Shown: positions 35,448-50,038 of the stretch, piece by piece
Numbering within the stretch: the first letter of the stretch is position 1
How the letters are laid out: each line of letters opens with the position of its first letter
DNA from: Papiliotrema nemorosa
Lineage: Eukaryota; Basidiomycota; Tremellomycetes; Tremellales; Rhynchogastremaceae
Assembly: GCA_032158125.1 (NCBI GenBank)
Contig: JASKOT010000004.1
Location: 682,001-746,000 of the forward strand
Direction of reading: 5' to 3'
Length of the DNA stretch: 64,000 nucleotides
Made by a program: the position numbers and the translations under genes
Notes under the pieces: model-generated
Database searches by the model: none
Seen by the model: only the letters and a program-made list of their open reading frames with translations
Told to the model about the DNA's origin: nothing

Positions 35448-36295
35448 ATGCGGCCCACACTCCGTCTGCTGGCATCTGCGGCTCAAGAGATCCCTATGGC
35501 ACTATCAATCGAAGAAGCCTCAGTGCAACTTATCCCCCCTATCCCGTAAGTCTTCTGCCAGCTCTCTACCAGTCGGGCAAATATATGTCCAATTTTGCGC
35601 TCAGACTCCGACCGCGTAGCAAAACCCAAATTCAGATAGGTGCACAACGCTTGCTCGGGAGAGCAAATAAAGCAGTGCATCAATAACCGATTCCGCCTCA
35701 TGGCGGGGTCGCGCGGTCAATCCTCCCCTTTTCCTTCCTCATTCTTACTTTTCCTTCCTTGCTTCCTTGGGTCTTATCCCTCTCCTACCCTCTTCCATAC
35801 AGCATGACCACCCTTTTACCACCTGATTCTACATTCTTCAGCGTACACTCCTACCTGATAGACCGGGCTCACCTTTAGACTCTACCGTCGCCTCCTTCGC
35901 GCTCATCGACATATCCCCCTGGAAATGCGCTTCATGGGAGACTCATATATAAAATCGGAATTTCGTCTCACTCGCAAGACCGACAATCCTCTACACATCA
36001 TTGCGTTTTTATCTCAATGGAAGATATATCTCGACCAACTTGAATCTGCACGTGCAGACGGTGATTCGACTCAACCGTGGAGAGGGAAGAGGCTGGAGAT
36101 GGAGAAGATGGAAATGATGAGTAAAGAACAGGTCGGACAACTGTACGAGTTGATGCATGCCACGAAAGATGTGTGGAAGTCGTGAGTACCTCATGATCGC
36201 CGACCACACGTGTGCTGACAGTCAGGCCGGAGCAGCTAGAGTCGGAAGCCAAGGACGCAGGGGTGGAGGGTCTGGGTGAAGGGAAGAAGGAGTAG
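35448..36295 (+). CDS. SDH7: Succinate dehydrogenase assembly factor 3 (LYR protein, ACN9)
   Basis: Exons 35448-35545, 35879-36181 and 36226-36295 give 156 residues. The N-terminus [13 protein letters not shown] is Arg-containing and hydrophobic, fitting mitochondrial import. The LYR motif [10 protein letters not shown] follows directly after the first intron. [19 protein letters not shown] and [12 protein letters not shown] are ACN9/SDHAF3 marks. The factor sits in the matrix and helps mature the Fe-S subunit of complex II. The first intron is 333 nt, far longer than any other I placed in the window. It contains a CT-rich tract, so it may hide an alternative start or a regulatory element. 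Confidence 0.9.
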
Positions 36296-36470
36296 AATAT
36301 CCGTCATCAGCCCTCAGTTGGAGGAGGAGCCCATTAATCGCATTAGACATTGTTGTCAGCATTCGTACATCTTGTAGCCCCAGCATGACATCCTTCGCAT
36401 TACTCGTCTTCCTCATTCATCATTATACAATAAAATCGCCTTTGCCCATGACATTCCCCTAGAACACACT

Positions 36471-39400
36471 TTAACTGGGTTGAGCACTTCTAGGCGGATC
36501 TCTCGACCCCTGACCTCGAGCTCTTGCCGCATGTCGACTGGGCAGTTGCAACCCCCGAAGGCCGCTTCCGCCGCCAGAGCTAGAAATGGACGCAGCGGAT
36601 GGTGGTCCCATCCATCCTGCCGAATGAGGCGGTACAGTCAGATCTTCCGCCGAGCTATCCGCTGTACCCGGTCGATAATTTGGCGAGACGGGCCGAGCAC
36701 TCATGGGCATCGGCGCCGGCGTCGAAGCCCCAGGTCGAAGGGACGACACCTGGATCAAGATGGCACATTCCCGAGTAGCCTGAGTCAGCCGCGAACAGCT
36801 CTGTCGAACGCCTTGGGGGAAAGAGTGAGTGGCAGAGATGATCTTGACGAGCTCCGAGACCTTGACGACGGTCTTGATGAACATTTGTGCGTCGTCGGGC
36901 AATGTGGAGGTGGACCAGGTAGACAGGTTGGCTCGTACACCAGCTAGCGTTTCACGTAGCGTTGTCGTAACCTGCTCAGCCCGAGAGAGCAGAGCAACCA
37001 ATTCGGTGTGATACCTTGCAGGAATGGTCGAAGGGCGATCACTTGTACGCGATTCTGCTGTACTAGCCAAGCTAGCTTGCGAGCCCATCTTCTGATGCCT
37101 GATGCTAATTGGCGACTCGGACGAATTGATATCTTCAGCGAGTTTGAGCCAAACGGTGAATGCGATATCCGTTGCAGTCTCTATGACATCCAGCAAATCC
37201 TCGTCGTATAGTGTCGCCGAGGCAGGGGTGGGAGGTCGAATATCGACCGAGAGCTTGCGGAGAGGTCCGGGCGCAGCATTGAGGGAGCCGGCAGAAGAAG
37301 ACGCATGGTGGCCTCTGCGAGCGTGCGAGCTGCCATTGGGCACCAACGTGATCGGCTGAGGGTTTTGCGTTAATTCTGGAGGTGTCACCGGGATCCCCGA
37401 AGCCGATCCGGATCGACTCGTCCGGGCAAAGGGTGGCAGTGGCAGCGGCATCAATGTCTCTTCTTCTCCTTCCGATTCTTCCGCTTGATCCTCTAGGACA
37501 ATGGTCGCCGAAGCTGAAGGTCGATGGCGCATGTAGGAAGCGCCCTCTTCGCTTGTCTCGCCGGGAGGGGCTCCTGGTGATCCCATCAACATGCCCCTTT
37601 CGACATCTTGCATCGAGAAGGAACCACCTTGACGGCGGTTGCGACCCCCTCGATCGGGTACCGGAGTTTCGGCAACTTCTGGCACGGGTGCCATACCTGT
37701 CGCGGTGATCTGTGCGGGCGAGGCGTTTACAGTGGAGATACTGGACCGAGCGGCAGATGAAGGCGATCTCGATTCGCCGCGTTCGGGAATAGGGGAAATT
37801 GGCGTTCGACCCGTCAAAGATGCCGCTTGAACCATCCCAACGCCGCCCAACATGCGAGCCGAATCGCTTAGTAAAGGCTTGATCTCCTCAATCAGAGGTT
37901 CCATGGCTCTCCAAGAATAGCCGACCTCTGCCATGGACCCGTAGATCATGAGCAGAAGCGTCCTCGCATATCTCACATCACCGTCTCGGAGGGCCGGCAT
38001 TTGCAGTCGGAGAACGCTAATAATCTTGCTCGTGACTGCAACAGACTCTCTCGTAGTGTCAATGACAGCCTTGATAGCCGACGGCGGCGGTGTCGAGCGT
38101 CGAGACATGGAATCGAAGCGATCCAGAGCGTTGATGAGATTGTTCATGTATGTCCCGGCGGGTTCCATGACACGGTTGAAGACTCCCGCAACTCGATCTT
38201 TGACGGCAAAAGCCAGATATTGCCGCAACGACGAATGAAGTTGAGACAAGGCAAACAGTATCCCTCGGGTCGCATCGACAAACAACAGCAGCGCCGGTGG
38301 GATTGCCTTGGACAAAGTTGAAGCCGGTAAAGTGCTCAATCGACGGAAATACGAGTTCCGCGACTCATCCGCTAGCGGGCCTTCCGTCGAGTCTGCTTTT
38401 GCTTCGCCGGTCTGAGAGTTCATTTGTCGAAGCATATCTGCCGAACCCATTCGCAAGATGGTTCGAGGTCTTTCACTCGATGAGGGGGTCTTTGGCTCAT
38501 TCCAGATGTTGACTGAGGATTGGTATCGAGTGTTGTTTGGCGTTTTGATGCCCAGACCGAGCGGTCGATTTTGCTCGGTGAGGACATCATGGCGCCTCTC
38601 CTGCATAATCTTGGCGTGACTTTGCCTCAGATCAGGTAGTGACTTTTTGGCCGTTAGACCGCCGCTCGTCCGTTGCGCAGCGGTATAGCTAGCTCCTCGA
38701 CTATGCCCGTTGGATATGGGTGGAGGAAGAGGTAGGCCGGTAGAAGGTGCCCGAGAATGGCTCGAAGACGAGGTAGTAGAGGCGGATGGTGGTGGTTCGT
38801 ATGACGAGCCCGAAGTCGATCTATCGTGTCGTGCAAAGGGGCGGACGGGAGGTACGAGGTCTGGTGAGAATGGTCGGTTTAGAGATTCTTCTGATAAAGT
38901 CGCAGAGCGATTCCTGCCTCCCAATTGGAACTTCGGATTCAGAGGAGATCGCGCTCTTGGAGTCTCATGATTCAGCTTGAAGGTCTTCAGGGGCGAAGCT
39001 TGTGGATCAAGCAACGATGATTCCGAGTTGAGCTTCGGCAATTGTAGTTCCACACTAGGAGCTTCGGTCGATACCGCACTGACCGGCTCTTCTCTGTTCA
39101 TAAGCTCGACGTCCGACTGGTCGACTCACTCGGAAGCCAGATAAGCATCGTCATCCTTGTTCTGAGATAGCACGCGCTCTCCATCGGCGGCCTTCTGCCT
39201 CATCCAGCTCTTCATATTCTCCAACCATGGCTTCATATCCTCTTCCTGCTGACCCTTGACATGAGGCGTGGATCTCGCTTCGTGATCTATGAGGACACCC
39301 AGGACCTCCCTCGGGGGCCATTCGATCGGATTGAGGTCAACTTTCAGGACGCGAAGTTCGGAAAAGCTGGCGAGGTAGCTAGGAAGGGTGTAGAGCTTGT

Positions 39401-40286
39401 TGCTGGTCAATGAAAGCACCTTGAGTCGATCGAGCCGGCCGGGACTCGCAGGGAATGATTGGATCTTGTTTTTGGATAGGTCGAGGATCTCCAATGTAGG
39501 CAGATCAGACAACTGATATCAGCTCTGCAGTGGATCAAGACGTACGGCAGGAGGAAACTCTGTCAAGGCATTGCCTTTGAGGTTGAGATACCTCAGCCGA
39601 CTCAATCGAGAGAAGCTATCAACCAGGCTTCCGTCGCTCAACGCATTATAGCTCAATGCGAGTCTACCATCAGATCGACCATACGGATCAACTCACCTCC
39701 ATACACCTTTCTTCTCTTTCCCTACGCCCTGTCTGAACATCTCCACAGCTTCCTCTCCTATCCTCTTAATTCCTCTCCGACTGAGATCCAGCGTATTTCC
39801 CTCGTCTGTGCTCTTTGATAATGCCTCTTGTATCCTCATTATCAGGTCCATATCGTCTCCCTCTTCCGTCTCGATACGAAAGCTGCGTACTCCTGCAGGA
39901 GGGGAGATTGGCGATGTGTAATCATCCTTTTCAGGGATGGGATGACTGCTCAACATCCCCCTTAAACCATTCACGGCCAACGCCACATCGTTCTTGCCTC
40001 CAGGTGTCGTGGTGGGCGTATGATCATTAGCGCGGGTCGGAGACAGGGCTACAGCGGTATGTGAGAGGGATCGAGAGAAATGATGGGCTGATACTTGCGC
40101 AAAGGGGGAGTGCGATTGAGCCGAGTTTGACCTTGCGCGGATAGTCGATGAGGACGATGAAGATGGGTACAACGCCGTTTCTACCCTCAAGGGTGCTTTT
40201 GGCGGTCTGGAAGGACGCGATGTGTGATCGATAGACGTCGAGGAAGGATGGGAAGTAAGAGGAGAAGGCGAGACGTTACGGGACAT
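36471..40286 (-). CDS. SOG2: RAM pathway scaffold Sog2, LRR protein
   Basis: Over 1,200 residues in about four exons. The Ser/Pro-rich N-terminus (MSRNVSPSPLTSHPSS) is followed by leucine-rich repeats (LALSYNALSDGSLVDSF, LRYLNLKGNALTEFPPAV, LEILDLSKNKIQSFP, LKVLSLTSNKLYTLP). A long region with Sog2-domain features follows (ALLLFVDATRGILFALSQL, GVFNRVMEPAGTYMNNLI) with Ser-rich linkers. Sog2 is part of the RAM network (Regulation of Ace2 and Morphogenesis) with the Cbk1 kinase, Mob2 and Tao3, and controls polarity and cell separation. The start is the ATG at 40286. Introns lie near 39105-39125, 39515-39545 and 39650-39695. Confidence 0.85.
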
Positions 40287-40793
40287 GATGTCTGTCAACG
40301 CGAGGGAGGTTTATACCAGGTTATGCGGTGGTCGGTTTGGGAGTATGTATTCATGCAATGACCAGCATCGCTTCCGAGTGTTCGTATATGAGGTCGTTAG
40401 AGAGTTGCCGTGGTCGTGATGGTGACTCGTTATCGAATTGAAAACATCCAATATGCCAAAGGAAGTGTCGAGTGAACAGAAGGGATCTCGAGCGCAAAGA
40501 CTGGCTAGGCACAAGCAGGAAAGCCGACAGGAAATCAACTCGCAGGTCCGGCGTAATCGTAACCAGGCGACCAAATCGATTGGCCGTTGGTTGAGAGGCA
40601 AGTTCTGTCTATGATGATGTGCGATCTGTAACGAATATGCACAAGGTCTGTCCCCTCGATGAGAACTGAATGGACAAAGCAGAGCGAGGCTTGGAGTTTT
40701 AAGCTCAACCTTTGGGTCTCACATTCAAACTCTACCCTCGACCCCGCACGCAGATCATCTACCACCGGTGCCAGTAGTCATCACCGACATGCA
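40287..40793. other. Intergenic region SOG2 to NUP85
   Basis: This is the upstream region of SOG2 and the 3' flank of NUP85, both on the minus strand. No gene or clear motif is supported. Confidence 0.5.
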
Positions 40794-43446
40794 TTAAAAT
40801 TCGTTGATATCGAGCACCATGGCTCTTGCTAGATTCCTCGCTGATGCCAGTCTCACTTCCTCCAGCTTCCGCAGGGCAGCGCTGTGGTCGCTCACAGAGA
40901 CATCTCTTCCCTCTCTCCTGGCTAAATAGACTGCCAACTGGTGCAGGTACTCTTGTGGGGCAAAGGTGCTGTGTGACAAAAGCTCTTCCAATCCTCGCAT
41001 GATTTCGTAGGTGCCCCTCGCATATAGCACCACCTCGGCATCTACAGTGTCAGCCTATGGCTATGTACGGGACAAACCTTCCAATAATGGTATCGACTCT
41101 GCGATGAGGACGCCGCGAATGCCTATGGGCGCACTTTCCGCTTCAATCAGATTGACGAGCTTTTGTGCTGCCAGGCTCGTGGCCCCTTGTTGTCGATACA
41201 ACAAGAAGTCACGGAACCCAGCCAAAAATGCCAGATGAGCCGTATGTATCGGCAAATGCGCCGTCAGCTGCTCTCCCTTGACGTCCTCGACATCATTGGG
41301 ATCCTGTAACAATGACGGTGGTAGCTCTCCCACTATCCGCAGGAACTCCTCCTCGCCTATCGTCAGTATCGAACTGCCGAAATAACTCACTGTCCTCTAC
41401 ATAGATGCACAGAAGCTTGTCGACCAGCCGTGACAAGCCATATGTATTGTCCGCGGCGACATACACTGTCGCGCCGAGTGCAAATTCGCCAGCTCGTACC
41501 AGACGGTCAGCCATGACTTGGCCGATCGTTGCCCACTCCTCATCCAGATGGAACGCTGCGCAGATTTCCCTGATCTCTTGGAATCGCTGAAACTTTGGGT
41601 CCAATCTTTCCTCTTCCACTTCCATTTCCATATCGCCGTTGGCCTCTGTCAGAGGCTCGGTCACGGCAGCCTCGCCACTGGCACCGAGACCAATGTGGAG
41701 AATGTATTCTTTGAGTCTGGCGTATCCCTCGGGGCCAGCCGATTGTAGGTAACTCGCTACGATCCGCCAAGTGGACAGGTGTGCTGGATGCTGAGAGAGC
41801 ATGTCGGCATATTCGAGGAGAAAGTAGTCTCTTAGCGACATGTCGAAACGCTCCTCGTCAGGGAGTAGTGCGAGCTTGTCGAAGATATCGGCAAGATGGG
41901 CGGTCAGCCAAATGTCGAGATTGTGACAGCTTATGAGAGCCTGATATCAGTCTTGATTGCTAGTGAAGCTGTTTGATGACCATACTTGGTCTATTTGACC
42001 TGTGCACAGACTCGACTCGATCACATCGTCCAGTATGGTTTGGTCAACAGGGATCTTTTCGAGAATCTTGTTAGAGACTGCCCTCCATGTCAGCACGTTC
42101 GAGAGACGATCACTTACGGCAGATCGTCACGGCGCAACCCCACATCGACCAGTATACCCCACGCCCCTACCGCCTCTTTCCAGTCGTTCGCTTCATCCAA
42201 TACGACATTCTCCTCTCCCGTCATCAGATCTATGACAATCTGAAAGTTTTGCTCCCAAGCTTGCCAATCTTTGCCTATCCTCTCTCCCTTTTTGCCTGTC
42301 GTCGCCAACTCCGCCTTGATTCGAGCAACCCAGTGTCGATGTGCGTGTAAGAATTGGTGGTCTACCGGGAACTGTTTCACATCGGAAGAGCGAGGAAATA
42401 CCGAAAGATGCGATGCTAATGTACTAGCAAGCTTCTGTATAGGTCGATGGGGATGTCTTTCCAATGACCGTAATATTGTAGTCGCAGCAGCGGTAAACCC
42501 TCGCAAGAGGCATCGATTGAGATATGGCCAAAATGCTTCGTGTTCCCATGGTTCTTCCTCTTGCATTATTTCGTTGCCCAAGCGATTATCAGGCGCTACG
42601 GTAAGTCGAAACCCTTTCAGCTAGTCTTACCTGGGTCGACGGCATTGACCCAATCGAGCAATTCTTCCCCAAGTAAGCCTTCACCTCGCCCATCGGCAGG
42701 GACAAAGAGTATCTGTGACAGATGGAGGATCTGGTATACAAGCGTATACCGGGCTCTGAGAGAAGGCTGTTGTCAGCTACGACATTTGTGTCAGGTACTG
42801 AAGGACTCACATCCAGCGCCTGCTCGTCCCGCAACTTTAGCAGTTCGTCCAGGTACATTCCCACCAGTCTCGACATATGACCTATCGTTTCTGCTCCCGG
42901 TGGACCCAGCAGACGATCCAGCTCCAACGGACCGTCAATAATATCCGGCGATGAGAGCTTGAAGCCAGTGACGACTATGCGTTGTAGGGACGTGAACAAT
43001 GTATATGTCTCGGCGTAGAATTCGAGCAGAGTTTTGGGCAAGGTGTTGGGCGACGAAAAATATATGCTCTTGTCAGAGGACTTGAATGGAGACTTGATAG
43101 ATGTTGGTTTATTCGGATCTATGGACTACCTGTAAGCGCTTCACTTGTGCTGCAGACGTGTCTAGCTCACTTGACATGTGGTGAATGAAGCGATTTCTCC
43201 AGCGACTGGGCTGACGGCGAATCCTATTGTTCTATTTGATTGCTTCCATTTTGCCTTTTCCTTGCGTGTAAAAGCTACCGGCTTGAGATATGTTGTGGTC
43301 GCCTCGTCGTCCATGCCTGAGCCGCCTGAGGAGGCTTCAGCGTTGGATTGAGAGAAGGAATCCAGCTGTCTCGACGATTGTCCCGGTGCACCAAAAGCAT
43401 TTGATCCAGACGAGCCTCCGTTGCCTGATGAGAAGAGGGCGGGCAT
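40794..43446 (-). CDS. NUP85: Nucleoporin Nup85
   Basis: A subunit of the Y-shaped (Nup84/Nup107) nuclear pore complex. The alpha-helical protein is assembled from about nine exons. The N-terminus has Gly/Ser-rich low complexity (SSGNGGSSGSNAFG), then the beta-propeller-insertion-like KWKQSNRTIGFAVSP. Helical ACE1 segments include KTLLEFYAETYTLF, PWEHEAFWPYLNRCLLRGF, AGFRDFLLYRQQG and RDYFLLEYADML. The acidic stretch DMEMEVEEE is also seen. It ends ARNLARAMVLDINEF at 40794. The start at 43446 is the first in-frame ATG. An upstream ATG at about 43497 in another frame could be used with an extra splice. It is divergent from PGI1. Confidence 0.85.
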
Positions 43447-43751
43447 GATGATGAGCGGCTGCTGACCTCGCACCGACTGGATGAATGCCTCGACATGGTG
43501 AAGCCTCTACCACTTCTGAAACAACAATCGCATCTATAAAATTGCCCCCCACTTTGATGGTTAAATTACGTAACTTTCAATCCTCCTCCTCATTACTCGT
43601 ACCGCATCGGAACCGGACCGGAGGATTCCCCCCCACCTCGCGGGGGGTTTGCATTACCTCCGCTTCCCATCGCGACATCATCCCATTACCCTCTTCCAAC
43701 TTTCTCCCCCATACCCAAATCTTCCTGCGAATCTCAGCCAAGTGAGCCACA
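43447..43751. promoter_or_regulatory. Divergent promoter between NUP85 and PGI1
   Basis: 305 bp between two start regions. Near 43627-43648 an eight-C run, ACCTCG, and a six-G run make an imperfect inverted repeat (a possible GC-rich hairpin or bound site). CT-rich sequence runs up to the PGI1 ATG, as expected of a highly expressed glycolytic gene. Confidence 0.45.
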
Positions 43752-45759
<2,008 letters not shown>

Positions 45760-45849
45760 TGAGAGACTGTTTGCAATGGAGAATTATAATAATCACGTGA
45801 ACCACTCTACACGACAACAACGATAAATTGATGATTTCCGATTACCACC

Positions 45850-47351
45850 TCAAATAGGCTTGGCTAAAGATACCTCTGCCGCACTTTGGGCCCGCTGACG
45901 TGACGCCCTAGGCGGAGGCAAGATCGGGGCAGAGTCGTTTCTCCCAAATACATCCCAGGCCGCTGTCCTCTCTTCTTTCCCAGGCGAGCGTGACGGAACT
46001 GTAGCCGAGGTGGCTCCGCTCTGGCCAGTAGGCAGGACCAAAGAGGGAATGCCCGTCGCCGTAGCTCGAGTGGATGCTCTGGGTCGCTGAGCTCTCCCTC
46101 CTGTTCCTCCCAAAGCATAAGAGTACGACCGATCACTCCTGTATGAAGACATGGTACCTCCTCTCGGTCTGCCCGTGACGCTGAGAGTGGCTCCTCGTGG
46201 TCGACCTGTGATGCCCGGTGAGGGTGTGGGAGGCAGAGCGACAGTAGGTGGTAATGGAGAAAGTTGCGAGACGTTGGCGGTGAGGGGCGGCCTGGACGTT
46301 CGCGACGCATTGGAACCCGACCTGGGTCGCAGGGAGGTGGGAGTGGAAGGAACTGGCAAGGCCGATAATTGCCTCGAGGGGGAGATGGGAGGATGTGACG
46401 AAGTCGGAGGACGCAAAGAGGGTGAAGCCAAAACTTCCTCGTCTTCAGGTATAGTATCAATCCCTGCTGTTTCCTCTTCTTCGTCGTGTTGCACGACCAG
46501 TAGATGCGCCTCGGCTTGACTTCCCAATGCGAGCGTGGAGATGACGGGATTCGTGACCCATCCCACGATAGCTCCATACACGCATTTAATCACTTGGGGA
46601 GCCCATTTGTTACCCATGTTCCCCGTACCGTATATCGGACCCAGAATGACGATTGCAAGGCACCACAGCGGGAATCCGAAAACGATGCCGATAGCGGCAC
46701 CTTGAGCTGCGGTCCATGCTAGTCGACCGAACCAGTGTGAGATTGGTATTCTCGCCAACATCATGTTCTTCTCCGTGCCTTCAAAGATGAACCGTAAAAG
46801 CATCAGGTAATAATAGCGTATCCCCTTCTTCGTCTCCTGCGTAGCCTCTTGGGATTTTTCGTTGTCGACAGAAGGGGCTTTGCCGAAGAGTGTTAATGGG
46901 TTAGGGAGGTGCTCGACATGTGGGTAAACGAACGGAAGAGGCTGGATGGCGTGCGAATGAAGGTCGGTGTGAACCAGAGTGGACGTGATGAGCATCGACG
47001 CGAGGCATTGGACAATGGGCGTGACTCCGAGGTCTCCAGCTATGGTGTTCTTCGAAAAGACCCACATCTAGCTCGTCAGCATGATCCACGGCTTCCCTAA
47101 TAGATACATACCCTGACGTCGCTCTGGCTATGATACACTAATAATGAGCGCGTGTGATTCGGGTGAAAGGATCGACTCACTAGCATATGCAATACCGAAG
47201 TTTGCCCCTCCGTCTATCAGCTACTTTATCAGCCTGACTTTCGTCCCTACACGAGTCCACCTACGCCTGCAAAGACGCCTTGGATAATGAGGAGGTACCA
47301 TTTTTGCTTGAGCGAGAGGGGCAGTGGGAAAGGTCTGAATAGGGATTTCAT
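45850..47351 (-). CDS. Multi-pass membrane protein, DUF2456-like
   Basis: The start MKSLFRPFPLPLSLKQKWYLLIIQGVFAGVGGL is followed by an intron and LIDGGANFGIAYA, then VRMWVFSKNTIAGDLGVTPIVQCL. I recall this pattern from the fungal DUF2456 family, whose function is unknown. About four transmembrane segments are visible (LLIIQGVFAGVGG, IVQCLASMLITSTLV, AAIGIVFGFPLWCLAIVILG, CVYGAIVGWVTNPVI). The second half (about 220 residues) is a hydrophilic, Ser/Pro/Arg-rich tail with an internal repeat (ITGRPRGATLS / VTGRPRGGTMS) that is presumably cytosolic. It is convergent with PGI1. Confidence 0.7.
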
Positions 47352-48112
47352 GTTGGCGCAATTCGGGGGAAAAACGAGCGTCTTTCAACGACCTTTCGCG
47401 GGCGATTCGATGGGGTAGAACGGCTAACACATGTTTGCGACCATGTCAAAATGAGAGTCAAGAGGTGAGAATTCTGAGAGAGCGTCGAAAAGATTCAAGA
47501 GGTGATGTCGGGGGAGACGTGGGTGACTAACGCCATTTTTTGGCACCACGAGTTGGGTGGGACGACGACAAAAGTGGGTCATGTTTCAGATCTCGCCCTC
47601 AGCCTGTCTTTTGCGATTGCGCAAGGCCTTGCAATCGTCTCGACACAAGCTCGAGCGAATCCCTCATATCCCGCGAACGAGCAAGGAGCCGTCTTTGTCG
47701 TGACGGATGGCTGGATGATGCTGTCCTCGAATCAGATGGGATGAACAGGTTGCACCGAGCGGTGAGATCAGCCAGCGTCGATAGAGGCGCAGCGCGACAC
47801 ATAGTCGCTCTAGAATCTCGACCACCGCTTACTTCAAAGGCTGACCAGGTCTACGCTGAGTACTGAAGCTGTCACACTGAACTTCGCATTCTCCTTTACT
47901 CAAGTCGTCGTGCTCACTAACTGCGCAGATCTGTGTCGACTGAGCAATAGGCTAGAGACCTCTGTCTTTCCCCCTCGTCGCTTGATCGCTCATCCTTTGT
48001 GAAGAGTTCGACTCGCGCACAGAAATCTTCTGATAAGTGAGGCTTCGTCGTCAAGAATGTGGCACTGATACAAGGGAGTTGCAACTCGACGACCGTTTGA
48101 AGGAGAGAGTTT
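47352..48112. other. Divergent intergenic region
   Basis: This is the promoter region between the DUF2456-like gene (minus) and the cysteine-module gene (plus). Open frames on both strands (for example about 47502-47866 plus) have no recognised feature. No gene is supported. Confidence 0.4.
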
Positions 48113-49923
48113 ATGCCCATAAGTATCGTCGTCCTTGCAGGGTTTCTGACCGTGCACTTAATCATCACATTATCGACAATGGCATACCAATTTAATGACG
48201 ACGAAGAAACTACCTTCCAGTCCTCAACAGAGATCCCCTTCATCAACATCCAGTCACCGGGCTCGCCGGAAAGACAGGAAGGGGTTCAAGATGCTCTTCC
48301 ACCAGCTCCTCAGCCGCCGAACCTCACCTCGATTTATGATCGAGAATTGCAAAACCTGGGACTCTACGATCTGATCGAAGCGACCGGTACTCCCTTTGGG
48401 GGTGGATCCAAAGCCCCTTCCTCAAGCTACGCTTCCAGCGATGTGGGCAATACGGCAACTATAACTCCTTTCCAAGTCGACGGTCCTGATTGGCTGGCTC
48501 CCCATTGGCCGAATCATCGTCGAGCTTGTAGTGCCCCTTCGACCACGGCTGGACAGCCACCGGCGCCCACCGATACTTTAGGCATGCAACATTCCCTGTT
48601 CACCTCACTATCTGATCCACTTTGGCTCGGAATGGGAACGGTCGGGCGACCCAGGGCTGCCTCGCTGTCACAGTTGGCAGGTGAGGAGCCGTCGTTCAAT
48701 TTTGACGTGTGGGGCGAAGGGTTTGACCCAGTAGCTCGTCTTTCTCAGATTGAGGTCTCGATGAATGACCCACATACGAGCCATTTAGTCCCGACCACCT
48801 TTGGCACGCGGAAGGAAACCCGGTGGGATGCTGCGCAAGATCATGCGGTCATACCGCATCCAGATCACCTTCTGCGTGATCTCCTCTGCACAGGCTGCCC
48901 CGCTCGATCGAAGACAGAGTCTGATGGAGATTACTGGTCATACTGCCCCGGCGTCATTACCGCGAATGAGGTGTACAACGAACCCTTGAGTCCAAAAGTC
49001 AACTGGACGAAGTACAATTCGGCGAAAGCAAGAGGATTGCAGCTGTTCAGAGAAAATGGTTTGGTGATTGAGACACCTATTGAGCCTCGTCCGAATCTAC
49101 GTGAGCATCAAAACTTCCCTAGAAGCAGCTGACAACAGGTCACGCTTTCGTATCGCTACCCGAAGAAGGCGGTAAACAGACAAACACTCGGGTTCAATGC
49201 CGATTCTGTGACACCGAGGTGGACCTGTCTTTGTGCTTCACAGCGCCCTGCACAGGGGCAACAAGCACTCCGTCTGCTCCGCAGAAAAAGGATGCGTCTA
49301 TCCGAAAGTTCGAGCTAGCCGACAGAACTACTTCGTCCAGCTCGAAACATGAGGGAGCGCGATCCGGAGCTCAGAGTGATTTTACGCCGACATTGAGACG
49401 TCTCAGTCCACAACAGATCCGAAACCTGCCATCAGCCCGTATGGAGGAACGGTGGGGACCCGGTGATGATCATCACATTCGAGACATCCAGTCTAAGCTA
49501 CCTGAAACCCTCTCTTGCACCCGCTGCGCGAAGACAGGATCTCTTCCCCCGGACACTGTTTGCTCGGGCAAGATCCGTAGGTTATCAATGGCGTCATCTG
49601 AATCCCGATCTCGACTTAGTTCCAGAGGAAGGATCAACAAGTCCAGATCTCCTAGTCGATCGAGACGAGAGTCATATAGCCGGGGGAGCGATGACAGGCT
49701 TTTGGAAGGATCTCGTCGGTGTTGCAGTGCTGTCACGGAAGGAAGAGCTGATGAGACAGGTCACGACTGGCAGACGATCATCGAATCTTTGGATACCAAT
49801 ACTCGCATTCAATGCTGGAGGTGTGCTGAGGTGAAAGATCTCCAGAGCGCCTTTGACGAGCCCTGTGACGGAGACACTGTGGATCGTGCAGCGGTCCCTC
49901 TTGATGCCGGCGAGGAACAGTAG
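48113..49923 (+). CDS. Protein with four repeated CxxC-C modules, function unknown
   Basis: Two exons (intron about 49100-49138, 38 nt) encode about 590 residues. The ATG at 48113 adds a hydrophobic stretch (ISIVVLAGFLTVHLIITLS) that could be a membrane anchor. The ATG at 48179 (MAYQFNDDEE) skips it, so the start is unsure. The body is acidic and Ser/Pro-rich. Four modules share C-x2-C-x(11-15)-C-x-G, with their first Cys codons at 48887, 49198, 49516 and 49813 (CTGC, CRFC, CTRC, CWRC, each followed by CPG, CTG, CSG or CDG). They look like repeated metal-binding knuckles, but with three Cys each rather than four. I recognise no family. Confidence 0.65.
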
Positions 49924-50038
49924 CTACAGTAGGACAGCGATGGGATGTAATAAATAAGGAGTATGCTGGGAAGCCGGGCCACCCTTACGGCAATATTGGC
50001 ATGACCGAGCATTAGAGCGAGATAAGAGATCGATGCAT

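Noticed and set aside
43620..43650. C-run/G-run inverted repeat as a terminator or mobile-element end
   Set aside because: No target duplication or second copy seen, and the position is inside a divergent promoter. Kept only as a promoter note.
46151..46519. Plus-strand frame of 123 codons
   Set aside because: It is the antisense of the Ser/Pro-rich tail of the DUF2456-like gene, where low complexity removes stops on the other strand.
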